Origin: Venturia oleaginea
Taxonomy: Eukaryota; Ascomycota; Dothideomycetes; Venturiales; Venturiaceae
Reading direction: 5' to 3'
NCBI GenBank assembly: GCA_013176395.1
Contig: JABMLP010000006.1
Span: 1,364,001-1,428,000, forward strand
DNA length: 64,000 bases
Part shown: piece after piece, positions 21,046-37,053 of the stretch
Layout: each line of letters begins with the position of its first letter
How positions within the stretch are numbered: the first letter of the stretch is position 1
Notes under the pieces: generated by a model
What the model saw: only the letters and a program-made list of their open reading frames with translations
Told to the model about the DNA's origin: nothing
Database searches by the model: none
Made by a program: the position numbers and the translations under genes

Positions 21046-23669
21046 ATGCCCCGCGACGAAGAAGACCGAGAGCGTAGACGTCGTCCTTCGAGAGATCCAG
21101 AAAGCGACCGCGAACGAACCAGAGACACAGACCGACAACAACGCCGAAGACGGACACATCGCGCCACAGACAGTCAGGGCGAGCTCTTACCCCAATATGG
21201 AAGCTCCAGAGATCACAGCGCAAGCACACCGCGGAGGACGAGGCCGGAGAGCAGCAGCGCAAGCAGTAAGCCGCTCAGCCTGGGAAGTTTGGCGCAATTG
21301 GATGCTGTGAATGCGAAGAAAGGGTGGTCCTCAAGGCCGGGCGAATATGACAAAGCCTATTTGCAAGAAGTCAGAGATAGAAAGGCCTGCCTGGAAAAGC
21401 AGAGACGAAAAGAAGAGCGTGCAATAGAAAGAGAAAGGCGGCGGGTTGCAAGAGCTGAAGCAGAAGAGGAGGAACGCCGGTTGGAAGAAGTTGCGCAACA
21501 AAGAGCCGAGCGCGCTGCTCGACAACGAACGATAGACGAGGAGTGTGGGCAGAGGCGAGAAGAGAAGAGGAGGCAGAAGAGGGAGGAGAAGGAGAGACAA
21601 AGACTGCTTGAGCTCGAGGCACAGGAAGCGACTCTGCGACGTCGAGAACAAGAGCGTGAGTATGAAGGGCAAAGATCGCAGCGATCCAGGTCAGAAAGAG
21701 AACGTGAAAGGAGGCAGAGGCAATATGGCACAGCTCGGGAATCGGAGCACGAATATACGTCTTCAGAAGAGGCACGAGAGCGAGCTTATCGCGACGAGAG
21801 GAGACGGAGATCGAAATATGCAGAGCTGTCTACACAAAGTCCTAGTGCGCGAGAAAAGGCGGCTCGAAAGAAGTCAAGGATCATCAGTGGTCCGTATCTG
21901 GAAGATGGCCGCAGCGAGGAGGTGTATGAATATCGTAAGGACAAGCTGACCGAGAGCGATGTCTCTGGACCGACCGCTACAACAACGGATTCTATGTGGA
22001 CGAAGAAGAGGAACAAGCGAATAGGTAAGGGTGTTCATCCGATTCTGATCATACCCAGCTAACTCGCAAAGCTATCTACGTGGCAGTCTTCATCGTCCTG
22101 CTTCTCATCATCATTCCCGTGGCAGTAGTGGTGTCTAAGAAGTCCGAGGGACAACTTAAAAGTCAGGCTGCTGCTCAATCCGCGGCGCCTCACAAAAGCG
22201 AGCTTGATGGACTGGATCGTAACAGCATTCCTGCTGCTGATCAAGGCACCTATTACGACCCGTGGAGCTGGTATGACACAACAAGTTTCAACGTCACGTA
22301 CACCAAAGAACTCGTGGGTGGTCTCCCTATCATGGGACTCAACTCGACATGGGATGATAGTGTGCAGGCCAATTCCAGAGTTCCAGCCTTGAAGGATACA
22401 TTTGCCTACGGATCCATGCCGATTCGAGGCATGAACATTGGAGGCTGGCTGAGTTTGGAGCCCTGGATTACGCCTTCATTGTTTTCCCGTTACAGTCAGA
22501 AAGAGGTGATTGATGAGTACACCCTCACTACAAGACTTGGGGGAACAGCGGCAAGCACATTAGAATCGCATTATTCCGCGTTTGTCAATTTTCAAACTTT
22601 CGCCGACATCAGGGCTGCCGGCTTTGACCACGTTCGCATTCCTTTCTCGTACTGGGCTGTCACAACTTATTCTGGTGACCCTTATGTCAAGCAAATCTCC
22701 TGGCGATACCTCCTCCGAGGCATTGAATGGGCTCGACAGAATGGCCTACGGATCAATCTTGATTTACACGGCCTTCCTGGGAGCCAGAATGGATGGAATC
22801 ACAGCGGTCGTCAAGGCTACATTGGCTGGCTGAACGGCACAGATGGCACTCTCAACGGACAGAGATCTATCGATATTCATGATCAACTATCCCAATTCTT
22901 CGCTCAACCTCGCTACAAGAACATCGTCACCATGTACGGCCTCGCCAACGAACCTCGCATGACCGGTCTCGACACCTCCTTAGTCATGGATTGGACCACA
23001 ACAGCCATCTCCAAAATCCGTGGCAACGGCATAAACGCCGTCATCATCTTCGGCGACGGCTTCATGGGCCTCGACAACTGGCAAGGCAAACTTCAAACAG
23101 AATCAAACCTCCTCCTCGACGTCCACCAATACGTCATCTTCAACACCGATCTCCTCCAGATGACTCACAGCAAAAAACTCAACTTCGCCTGTGCAGGGTG
23201 GCAAGCCCAAATGACCCGTTCCCAAAACAAAGCTACAGGATTCGGACCAACAATGTGCGGCGAATGGTCCCAAGCCGATACGGATTGCGCCGTAAATCTC
23301 AACAATGTCGGTATGGGGAGTCGATGGCAGGGTACCCTCGCCACAGGCAACAAATCAACAGAAGTCCTCCAACCCTTTTGTCCCCTCAAAAGTAGTAGCT
23401 GTGATTGTACCAGTGCGAATGCGGACCCGGGTAAATATTCTGATGCCTATAAGCAGTGGTTACTTGCGTTTGCGACGGCGCAGATGGAGAGTTTTGAGAT
23501 TGGGTGGGGATGGTTTTATTGGACTTGGATGACGGAGAATTCTGTGCAGTGGAGTTGGAAGTTGGGGATGAAGGCGGGGATTTTGCCAAGGACAGTTTGG
23601 GATAGGTCATTTAGTTGTAATAATAGTATTCCGGATTATGCGGGGATGGGATTGAGTGAGGCATACTAG
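21046..23669 (+). CDS. exgD: glucan 1,3-beta-glucosidase D, membrane-anchored (GH5)
   Basis: Cell-wall exo-beta-1,3-glucanase of the ExgD type, a type II membrane protein. Exons 21046-22024 and 22072-23669 give 858 residues, and the 47-nt intron falls just before the membrane segment. Residues 1-326 are cytoplasmic and extremely rich in Arg and Glu, predicted as a long helix or coiled coil. A single membrane helix follows at about 328-349 (AVFIVLLLIIIPVAVVVS). The external GH5 domain contains the family blocks RGMNIGGWLSLEPWITPS, FDHVRIPFSYWA and HGLPGSQNGWNHSG. The acid/base Glu is in ANEPRM (about E620) and the nucleophile in CGEWSQADTDC (about E724). Several N-glycosylation sequons are present. 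Length fits known ExgD proteins. Confidence 0.94.
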
Positions 23670-25340
23670 ATGGGTGGTATGCAGGATGATATGGATGATG
23701 GCTGCTGTTTAATTGCATTTTGCGGCATCGATGGTGTTCATCGGTTTTTGGGTATGAGGTTACATTTATGAGTAAGATTTTATAGACAGTTGGGAAGGGA
23801 AATCTGTCTGCGCAGATATGGTCGTATGTAAGTAGCTGAAAATACGTTGTGTGCTCATTGAGTCTTTTGCATACCAAGAGGTAGAAGATGGCTGAGACGA
23901 TCGTTCCCGTCAATTTTTCGTTCAAAAAGTGATGATACTTACCTGTTATGTCTTGGTCTGGCGATTGGTGATTCCGATTACTGGTATGCTTTTACAAACT
24001 GGTGTTGAGGCTCTTGGACTTTGATGATCAAGCCTTCTTGTTGATTGGATTGTTTTCTAAAAAGCATTCGCGAATATCCTGTGAGACACATCGTTACCTT
24101 TGTCAGGCTTTCTAAAGATATTTCAGCAGCCAAGGTCTTTCGAAATTTATCTTTGCGTTTGACGGAACGTGGGCTCCAAGACTAGGAGTCGCGAATTCCT
24201 TTGATCGAGATGCATTGAACCATTAGTAGTAAGTCGATGAAATGAGAAAATTGATAGAAAAGTGGTGAGCCCCTGGGCTAGCATCGAGATGTGATTTAAT
24301 TACTTTCGCAACATCGGGAAAATCCTCATGCTTTGCTCAAGCCCGTAGTTGCTTTCCGTGGACAGATGGTGTGATGAGACGTATCGGTGATGGTTTGTTG
24401 CTTCTCCACATAACCAAACTGTACAACTCCCGATTGGATAGAAGGTACCACGGTCAACTGGTCCGTCCGATCTTGAGACTGGTGACTCTGAATCAATGGA
24501 GGATTCTCTGGAATTAGATACAAATAATAAGACACCATCTAGCTGGGAAGTACGCCTCAGCCGCAGTCAGTTTAAACCCGCCAGGAGGGATTCGGCTTGA
24601 CCTGATTTGTGCTAGATGATAAGAAGAACCCTGGTCTCGGAGCTGTTGGCGCTACTACGCCACAGGCTGGCAGCCGATGAGGGATAATGTCATCTCTGGT
24701 TCGAGGACTCCAGCAAGTGGAGACGTGCTTTATGAGGACTATTACTCGAAACCACCCAACCTCCAAGCTCTTGCAAAGATCCCACAAGGGCGTATCTGTT
24801 TGGCCTGAGAGCATTCCCCGGGCTCAAATTTCCCTGACCTGGATGAGCAGCCCTTTGTTCCGTCGTTGATATCCAGCCTCCTTTACCACTCCAAGACCAG
24901 AACGAACACTTCCCAGACCAGAACAGACGAAGACAGCGGTTGTGAGACAACACTTCTATGGCTGCCTCGTCAGAGAGAGCGTGATGAACAATATCAGTTC
25001 TTCGCCAAATTTGAGAGACGAAGAGACTAAAGGCAATAGGCAAGTACACTTCAACATAGCCATTACCAGTACCATTACCATTTCCCACTCCAACAACTGT
25101 TTTTCTGCAATTAGCTTCTCCATCCCGCTCTCCCTTCACCTTCCCATTGCAAATACCCTGCATCACGTTGCCAGCCAAACATAGGGAAGCCATTTACCAC
25201 CGGCCGCTCAACCGCTCGCATCTATAACAAGCCTGCGAACAGCCCCATCCATCTCCATAATCCACAGTCACTCCTACCGCACACAACTCCTTTGATGCAC
25301 GCTTCCTTGGCCGTGCATTCCTCAACTTAGCCTAACTCTC
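23670..25340. other. 1.7-kb intergenic region between exgD and ufd4
   Basis: Contains the exgD 3' region and the ufd4 promoter. From about 24880 on, the plus strand is C/T-rich and resembles a long leader. A 167-codon minus frame at 24690-25193 is best explained as the shadow of this compositional bias. Confidence 0.5.
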
Positions 25341-28300
25341 ATGTCTCCCAGAGTTACTCGCTCTGCAGCGAGACTCTCAGCAGGTTCATCCAACACCGAT
25401 TCCAACAACCAGCACATCAACCAGCAATCCCCATCCACACCTGCACCTTCCGCACCAAAATCGTCATCGAGAAAGCGAAAGGCTGCTGCTCAAGATACAA
25501 GCCCTGAACAAGCTCCAGCTGCACCAGAAGCTCCCGCCGAACCTGCTTCAAAACGTCGTAATAAGCGGTCAAAGATTGATCCCACCGAGTCTGCATCTGG
25601 ACCTCCTCTATCTGCGCCGCCAAAGTCAAGGAAGAAGGGCAACGCGTCTGTGGCCATGTCCAATGCTGGGTATGTTGACATAACTCTTTTTGGATGACGT
25701 ATAATCCCTAACATTTTCCCAGACCTTCATCCGGACCTCACGAGGAACCATCCAGTCCTCCCGAAGCACCTGTAGCTTCCTCGAGCAGAAGAAAATCTGC
25801 CCGCTCAAAGAAGGATTCCCAAGGTTCGCTTCGACCATCTTCCATACACGATGATCAATTACTAACTAATCCCAGGTCCTGCACCTCCTACATCCACATC
25901 TCGCTCCACACTCCGTTCCTCTCGAAAACCCAAGAAATCTGACCCGGCCCCGCCTCCAGAAGCACCGGCGAACGGAGAACAATCGAAGCCAGCATCCGAA
26001 GATAGGGACAACAGCATGAGCGACGACGAGGCGGCAGCAGAGGCAATGCGGCAGCGATTTGAGGACGACGACGACGACGACGATCCATTCGAGCACGGTA
26101 GTTTTCTTAATCGTTCGGGTCTTCATGGCTCTATTCGTGCACTGAGTGGTATGTTGTCTGGAACCACGAGCCGATTACGCGGTATACTCGAAAGGCTGAA
26201 GCAGAAGGACGATCCGTCAATGCAGCTGATTGCCCTGCAAGAGTTCTCCGAGCTTCTATTGGTTTCAACAGAAGACAATCTCGCTGGTCATTTCTCCCCG
26301 GATCAATACATCAAAGAGCTGGTCAGTCTAATGCATGGAGACGAATTTGGGGGATCAAATCCTGAGATGATGCTGTTGGCCTGCCGTTGTCTAGCAAATA
26401 TGATGGAAGCCTTGCCATCAGCTACCGCCAACGTAGTATATGGTGGATCGGTTCCAGTACTTTGCCAGAAGCTACTGGAGATTGACTACATCGACCTTGC
26501 TGAACAAGCTATCAGCACTCTCGAGAAGATCTCCGTCGAATTTCCGGCTGCAATCGTCCGCGAAGGTGGTCTTACCGCAATCCTCACATACCTCGACTTC
26601 TTCCCTACTGGAACGCAGCGTACAGCTGTTACAGCAGCGGCCAATTGCTGCCGCAATATTCCAGATGACTCGTTTCCAGTGGTTCGAGACGTCATGCCTA
26701 TCCTCCTTGGAGTTTTGAACAGCTCTGATCAGAAAGTTCTTGAGCAGGGTTGTTTGTGTGTATCCAGGATTGTCCAGAGCTTCCGTTACCACGACTCCAA
26801 ACTGGAGGAATTGGTCAGTGAAGACCTTCTCCAAGCCATTCTCAGACTGCTACTTCCTGGCACCACAAACTTGATCAGCTCCAATATTCACACACAATTT
26901 CTCTCGGTCCTGGCGAACGTGGCTAGGGCCAGTCCACGTCGATCCGTGGGCCTGCTGAAGATGAATGTGGTTGATACACTGTATCAGATCCTGACAGGCG
27001 TATCTCCACCTAGTGGCACTGATGACATCGTGGCCAAGATCGATAAGACTATCATCATGCAAGCTCTTATTCACCGTCCGCGGGATCAAATCTTCGAGAC
27101 TCTCAACGTCATTTGCGAACTTCTACCTAACGTACAGAGCGAAGGGCTTCTCTTCCTTGACCAGCTTTTTGATGCCGGCTTTGCAGGCCACGAGTATCTC
27201 TCCATGAACACGTTAGCTAAGAAGTCTTCGAATGACAAACGTGTGAAGCAATTCAAAGAATGCAAGGACGAGCTCAAGCGCTTCACGATCATCCTTCTTC
27301 CGACCCTGACCGATGCATACTCTAGCACCGTAAACCTCAGCGTGCGCCAGAAAGTACTCACTGCACAGCTCAAGATGCTCTCAAACGTCGATGTAGACAT
27401 TCTTGAAGAAGCCCTTCGCAACGTCAGCTATGCCTCGTTCCTCGCAGCGATCCTGACACAGCAAGATCATCCGACCTTGGTCACATTTGCCTTGCAGGCC
27501 GCTGAGCTACTGCTCAAGCGCCTCGAGAATATTTATCGGTACCAGTTCTACCGCGAAGGTGTGATCTCGGAGATCGCAAAGCTTGCAGCTCGTCCTTTGA
27601 AGGACAATGAAGAGATGCCCAAGAAGCCAAAGTCAGCTCCCGTAGAACCCACAGAGACCGAGTCTATCAGCTCGGCTGATGAAGTGGATGTAAATGTTGA
27701 GATGGACATTGACCACGAGGGGGATGAGGATCGAGATGATGAGGATAACTCAGAGGAAGATAACGAGGATGGAGATGGTGAGGCTCCGCCTCATTCCAGC
27801 TCTTCTGACTCCTCTTCTGATGGCCCACATGCAGGTTCTGAACGTCCTCCGCCCCCGAATCCCGAAGACACGATCACGATTAGAGCGAAAAAATTTATCG
27901 ACGCTCACGAAGATGAGAGCAAGAGAGAGATGCGCTTGAAAGCTGACGCTATTCGGGAAGACTTGAAGCGTTTGACTCAAGAGATCAAGGCGCACTTTGC
28001 GCAAGATACACCACAGGATGGGCTAGATCTTTTCAAGCGCCTAGCTGAGTACTTCGACCAGGATGCTTTGGAGAGCGTCACTAGTTACGAGCTTTTGAGC
28101 TCAAGTTTGGTCGAAATGTTGCTCGATGTGTTTTCTGAGTCTAACACAAGGGCCGCTGAAGCTCGCTCCTCATTTTTGGAGGCGTTCATGGGTCAAGGAA
28201 CCCAGACGAAAGAAAAGACAGCCAACTCGACGTCCCCCGCCACGCCTTTCAGCGCCTTTGTTCGCAAGTTGCAGGATCTTTTGAGTAGAGCTGAGCACTT

Positions 28301-31056
28301 CGAAGTCATCACTGTCAACCAGAATAATTTCGATAGTAGCAGAGGCAGCGCCGCTGGAATGCTTGCCAAACAGCTGAAGATCAAGCTTAAAGCAGAGGAC
28401 AATTCTGGCATCCCCGAATCATTCCGACAGATCATGGTCTCTATCCACGCAATTGCGACATTCAAAGCCCTGGATGACTACATGCGACCCAGAATTGCCC
28501 TGGCAGAGAATCCTCGACGTATGCGAGACCGTGATATGCTCCCTGGTACCATTGCAGCGTACGCAGCTGCTCTGGCAGGTCGTCGGGGTCTAGATGGCCG
28601 CAGCCCGTTGCTTCCTCCTATGACCGCCGGAGCTCCCACCGATTCCACGAATCGACCTCCAAAGCGTGGCCCACGCAAGGGCGCTGCTCCTCAACCTAGT
28701 TCCGCCACCGAGACTCCACTACCGTCGATGCGACGCAGCTCACGTAGACAAAATGCAATGGTTCCGCCACCCGAGCCTGCAGCCGAAGAGCCGCAAATCG
28801 AAGTCAACGACGAGACACAATTGTCAGATGACATGGACGAAGACGACCTCGATGACGACGAGCTGCTGAAGGCTATGGTCGGTCAATTTCAAGAAGGTTC
28901 GAGCGAGGACGAGGATGCTCCCCCAGTGACAATGGAAGTTGCCTCTACTGGCACAATCACCGCTCGCAAGGAAGATGGCACACGTGTGGCTACCCCTGTC
29001 GGATCACAAAAGCCACCGACAGGTGCTGAGCCTTCTGCTGCACGACTAGTTGCCCTACGAGGCGGAGAGAATACCCCGACGCAAGACCGCCCATCATCAT
29101 ATGCTGCGGCCGTGCAAGCCAAGCCAACCGACTGGCACCTTGAATTCACGGTGAACGGACAGCCAGTTTCAATTGACACAACGATTTATCGTGCTGTGCA
29201 CTTCAATCAAAATCGACCTGCCGAGGTTTCCACAGGCAACGTTTGGCACAACATCCACACAATCGGCTTCAAGAAGGTGACAGGACCACCACCAGTCGAA
29301 ACCACATCTTTCACTCCACCTCCCGAGTCTCCCAACTCGACAGAAGGCTTACCAGCTTCTATCTCGCGTAACCCTACAACAGCTGCTATTCTTCAACTTC
29401 TTGGCTTGCTGCATGGTCTCAATGCAAATATCGATGACGTACTTGCTCTCAACAAGGAGGCCATCAAATTGGTTTCCGAACCTTCTTCACAGTTCGTCAA
29501 CACAAAGCTCACTGCTAAGCTCAACCGCCAGCTTGAGGAGCCATTGATTGTTGCTAGCAATTGCTTGCCTAGCTGGAGCGAGGATCTGGCCCGTCTCTAT
29601 CCATTTCTATTCCCCTTCGAGACTCGTCATCTCTTCCTTTCATCAACGTCCTTTGGATATTCACGTTCCATGAGCCGATGGCAGACAAACACGACTAACG
29701 ACTCACGACACGATAGACATCGTGATGATCGACCATACCTGGGCAAGACGCAGCGCCAGAAGGTTCGTATTTCTCGACAGAAGATGCTAGAATCGGCTAT
29801 GAAGGTGATGGATATCTACGGATCAGCGCCTAGCATACTTGAGGTCGAGTACTTTGAGGAAGTTGGTACTGGTTTAGGACCTACATTGGAGTTTTACTCC
29901 ACGGTCTCCAAGGAATTTGCGAAGAAGAAGCTGAAGCTTTGGCGAGAAAACGAGTCATCAGATGCCAGCGAATATGCTTTCGGGTCTCGAGGCCTTTTCC
30001 CAGCACCTATGAGCGAGGAGTTCGCCAAATCAGACAATGGCAAGCGCATCATCAACATGTTTATTAGCCTCGGAAAGTTCGTCGCCCGCTCGATGCTTGA
30101 CTCTAGGATCATCGACTTGAATTTCAACTCCACCTTCTTCCGAATTGGTGACACCAAGGGTGCCGTTGCTCCATCTTTGGGAGCTGTTCGTTCTGTCGAC
30201 AATTACCTGGCCAACTCGTTGAAGATGCTCAAAAAGTTTGCTACGGCCAAGAAAGAGATAGACGAGAATGGCAGCATGACTCCAGCAGAAAAGGTTCAAG
30301 CCATTCAAGATATCAAGATTGATGATAGCAGTGTTGAAGACATGGGTCTGAACTTCACTCTACCTGGTTATCCGATTGAACTGGTCGCTGATGGTACCAA
30401 CGTACCAGTGACTATCGACAATGTTGCATCCTATGTCGATAAGGTGCTCGACTTTACCCTGGGAATTGGTGTTCGTCCACAAGTGGACGCTTTCCGTGCT
30501 GGATTTTCGCAGGTCTTCCCTTACACAGCTCTACAGGCCTTCACTCCCGACGAGCTTGTCATGCTTTTTGGACGTGTTGAGGAGGACTGGACCATGGAAA
30601 GTAAGTCACAATGTTTCTATCATCGGACTGATCAATACTGACCTTTATGTAGCTCTGATGGATTCCATCAAGGCGGACCATGGTTTCAACTTGGACAGTC
30701 GTAGCATCCGCAATCTCCTGCAAGTCATGAGTGAGCTTTCAGACCAAGATCGTCGCGATTTCTTGCAGTTTGTTTCTGGCAGCCCCAAGCTCCCAATTGG
30801 AGGTAAGTTGCTCTTGATACCCTTTTGGATTCAGAAACCTCACTAACACCTCTTGACAGGCTTCAAGGCTCTGACTCCTATGTTTACTGTTGTCTGCAAG
30901 CCTAGCGACCCCCCTTACACCTCGGACGACTACTTGCCTAGCGTCATGACCTGCGTCAACTACCTCAAACTTCCAGATTATAGTAATGTGGAGGTTATGC
31001 GAGCCAAGATTGGAACTGCCATTCGCGAGGGTCAGGGTGCATTCCATCTCTCGTAG
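25341..31056 (+). CDS. ufd4: HECT-type E3 ubiquitin ligase Ufd4 (TRIP12-like)
   Basis: Ligase of the ubiquitin-fusion-degradation and N-degron pathways. Five exons: 25341-25669, 25723-25823, 25876-30600, 30653-30802 and 30860-31056, giving 1833 residues with introns of 52-57 nt. The N-terminus is basic and disordered ([10 protein letters not shown]), then an acidic run of seven Asp near residue 208. An armadillo-like helical region ([20 protein letters not shown] onward) spans about residues 225-700. An acidic linker follows near 750-790, and the HECT domain occupies about 1450-1833. The HECT start [17 protein letters not shown] and the end [16 protein letters not shown] are intact, with catalytic Cys near 1800. 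The terminal Phe-containing GQGAFHLS matches the family. The last two introns interrupt the HECT domain. Confidence 0.95.
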
Positions 31057-33654
<2,598 letters not shown>

Positions 33655-35867
33655 ATGTCACTAGTACCATACGAGCCGGAACAGTCGCGAGAAATTGTGC
33701 TGTATGTCTGCTACACTACTGTCTAGATTCTGGCAATTTACTCACAGCTTCCAGTCGACATAACTCGACGGTAGTCGTGTTCGATCAACGCTCAAAACAA
33801 TTGCTACTCCGCAATGCCTCGCGGCAATCCAGCAACGTCGACCTTACGAACTGCCCAACATGCCATCGACCTCTAAGAGACGAATTCACTAGCCATGAAC
33901 GCGCCGAGTCCCCTCCAGATAACCACGATGTGAACCATTGGATGGACCAGTCGTACTTTCGCTTGCTCCAGCATTCCAACCCTCCTTCGTCTACCTCCTC
34001 ACCCCCGCCTAGTCCTCGAAGACGAATCGTTCAGCCTGTGAGAGAGGGTGTGTATGAAGTTCTGGTTACACCCCCAGGTACAGAGTTTGTAGGCAGCGAA
34101 CCGGCGTCTCCACCTCGAACGAGTGGTATTTCCTCGAATGCGTTCAGCCAGGGATACTTCAAGACATTTTTTAAAGAGGAGGGTGAGCTGGGAAGAGGCG
34201 GGAAGGGTGTCGTTCTGCTAGTACGGCATGTGCTGGACGGTGTTTCCCTGGGACAATTTGCTTGCAAACGAGTGCCGGTTGGAGATGATCATGCGTGGCT
34301 AGAGAAAGTGCTGGTGGAAGTCCAGCTTCTGCAAAACCTCTCGCACCAGAACTTGGTCTCTTATCGACATGTTTGGCTTGAGGATTTCCAGATCGGCCAG
34401 TTTCAGCCGAGCGTTCCTTGTGCTTTCATTCTACAGCAATATTGCAATGCTGGAGATTTGCATCATTATGTTTTGGACCCAGCACGGGTATCGGTCACAA
34501 CTGAACAATTGAAGGAGAGAATGCGACGGCGGTCAAAGGGAGCGATGGATGCTCCGGGTGATCTACATGGACCGCGACGGATGCAGTTTGAGGAGATCTA
34601 TTCGTTCTTCAAGGACATTGCCTCTGGCGTGCATCATCTGCATGCTAATGGCTATATACACCGCGACCTCAAACCCAGCAATTGCCTGCTACATCATACG
34701 GGACACAAGTTACGAGTGTTGGTCAGCGACTTTGGAGAAGTGCAGATTGAAAACTCAGCACGGAAGTCGACAGGAACTACTGGGACAATCTCGTACTGTG
34801 CTCCGGAAGTGCTGCAGCGTGATCTGCCCACTGGAGCCTTTGGGAACTTTTCTACGAAATCGGACGTGTTCTCACTGGGCATGATTGTGTACTTCATGTG
34901 CTTTGGTGGACTGCCCTACAGCCAGGCTGATAATATCAATGAGGAGAAAGAAGATTTGGATGAGCTTCGCGAGGAGATCTCGACTTGGGCTGGGTTCGAC
35001 GATGAAAGACGGGTTCGTTCTGACTTGCCGGATATGCTTTACAAGTTCCTGAAGAGATTACTGGCACTTGATCCAGAGGATAGACCAAGCACAGAAGAGA
35101 TCCTGCAGGGCATTCGTGCAGGCTCGAACCTGGAAGACTTAGACACATTTTCTCGTCCACCAGCCCATCCTGGTATGCTAGACGATCTGCGACACCGCAT
35201 TCGATCGGTCGACTCAGCTCCTCTAACTCCATCCAGGCGGGCCTCGTCTAAATCTCCGACCCTAGGTAGCCTGAAAGGTTTTCAACGACATACAGGCGGC
35301 CCAGGGCCATCAAATCTTCGTCCTTCACCTTCAACTTCACCGCTTATCGCCCCTGTAAAATCCCACAGCCCCTCCAAGAGAGCTACATCCCAATATGCAG
35401 AGGACGAGTATGATTCCGAACATCCGACTTCTTCTACAGCTCTGATTCCTACCCTCAATCCAAGAAAACAACGTGATGACTCGGGTCCACGACATACTCC
35501 TTCGCCAGTCCGCCTTGCGCTTCCGCCTCCTCCAGCACATTTTTATTGGATCCATGGCCTTCTCGCCTCGTCAATGGCCACCGTCAGTGTCAAGCTCACC
35601 TTCTTTATCCTCAAAGTTGTGGCTTTGACCAGGCCTTGTGAACCTTATGCTGCGAGAGCGTGGATAGCATATCCATTACTGGCGCTTACGATGGTCGATT
35701 TCTTGCCCAGTGATGAGGGACGTGGTGTAACTTGGCTGCGGAGGAGTCTGGGGTTGTTGCTGCTGCATTTGATGCTCGTATGGTTTGGTGTGACGAGGAG
35801 GTTTCTTTGTCCGAGTGCGACGTTTCTCGTGGAGAGGGATGGGCTGGGTGAATGGGCTGCTTTGTGA
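33655..35867 (+). CDS. iks1: serine/threonine protein kinase Iks1
   Basis: A 47-nt first exon (33655-33701, MSLVPYEPEQSREIVL) joins exon 33755-35867 across a 53-nt intron, giving RHNSTVVVFDQRSKQLLLRN, the usual Iks1 start, and 719 residues. A short Cys pair follows (CPTCHRP). The kinase domain carries GRGGKG at 162-167, the ATP-anchoring Lys in FACKRV, HRDLKPSN with catalytic Asp320, DFGEV with Asp341, and CAPEV. A Ser/Pro-rich linker follows. The C-terminus has three hydrophobic segments (for example LTFFILKVVALT and SLGLLLLHLMLVWFGV), so the protein is probably membrane-anchored with the kinase domain cytosolic. The cellular role of Iks1 is poorly known. Confidence 0.9.
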
Positions 35868-37033
35868 GGCCTCAGTTTAGGGCTGTGCAGGAATTAATGA
35901 TTGTATCGATATGGGATAGGTGGACGGCGCTTCGAGGATGGAAAATGGGAGGATAGTTCATCGGTGACATGTCCGAAGAACTTAGCTAATTAATATGTAC
36001 GATACCAATTGAGATGCACTTGAAATGACCATAAGCGCTTCATACCATTGAGATTCGATGTTGTGGTTTCCATCAATGCAAGGTGACCGAAATCCATGAT
36101 TTGCCCCAGCGTCTGAGAACTGTAAAACCTGCGGCCCGCATCGATGACTTGCATGCGGCTCTTGCTCTCTCGATTTCATCACGACCTTTCATCCAACCTT
36201 CAACAACTTCCCATCTTCTTCAGCCCTACAGAATCTTCCATCTGTTCGCATCAACAGCCTCTGCTTCTTCTTCAGTGGCTGTAGCCGGGACAGAATAGCG
36301 GATCCGTTCCACTTGACGACACGACTTTAACAACTATTATCACTGCTAATGATGCTGCTGACGCTCCCGTTTGATAAGGATGGAGTTTTACGTGTCTTTG
36401 ACACGAACGGCTTGACCCCACCAGCTTGAGCGCACACACTCCCAATCTCCAGGGCTCCGGTCAGAGCACCATTTCTAAGGAATCTTTCCTGGACCCAGAA
36501 CCCAGTCGGGCCAGTCCGACCCATTGACAACTGTGCAGACACTAGCTTTCCCAAAAGAGGCAAGTCAAAAGTACAAGCACCAACTAAGCCTCGAAAAGAG
36601 ATCCTTAAGCCATGATAAGATCGTAAGAGGCGCATTTCTCTGCTCCACCTTCCAGAATCTCTTCCTTTTTCTGTATGTTAGTACTGACCTCCATACACGA
36701 TAAGGATTCTTCGGTCAGCGAAACATCTCTCGGATAACGCCGTATGACGGACTCCATCAGGATGCTGTTGATTTGGTTCACCTCTACATGCAGGTCCGGA
36801 TAGCTCTAGCATGTAGCTCTCATAGCTACCGTGGATACAGCTCTTTCTTGGATGCTACAAAAGGCCTTGCGGGGTCGAAATATCGTGTGGTAGCTAATTT
36901 CATCTTCTTATGTTTGTCTTTTGACCCCATCTCATCACAGATTCTCTAGCAAGCCAAGGCTGCTAAAGAAGTCAATCGTAAATCACGAACCTCCTTGTAC
37001 ATAATTGCCTGTCCTCTGACTGTATCTCCAATC
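35868..37033. other. intergenic region
   Basis: About 1.2 kb. A 102-codon minus frame starting with ATG at 36635 has no recognisable similarity, and no other gene is visible. Confidence 0.45.
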
Positions 37034-37053
37034 ATGAGGTTCTCAAATGCCCT

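Noticed and set aside
21331..21775. Three overlapping minus frames rich in Ser, Leu and Phe
   Set aside because: They are shadows of the Arg/Glu-rich exgD exon.
24680..24715. tRNA-like GGTTCGA motif
   Set aside because: The flanking bases do not form a T-arm or an acceptor stem. No tRNA was found by eye anywhere in the window.
24690..25193. 167-codon minus frame with Gly-Asn repeats
   Set aside because: It mirrors the C/T-rich upstream region of ufd4, the repeats come from a simple ACCATT-like pattern, and no domain or splice partner was found.
36327..36635. 102-codon minus frame with an ATG start
   Set aside because: No similarity, no partner exon and no leader; chance is the simpler explanation.
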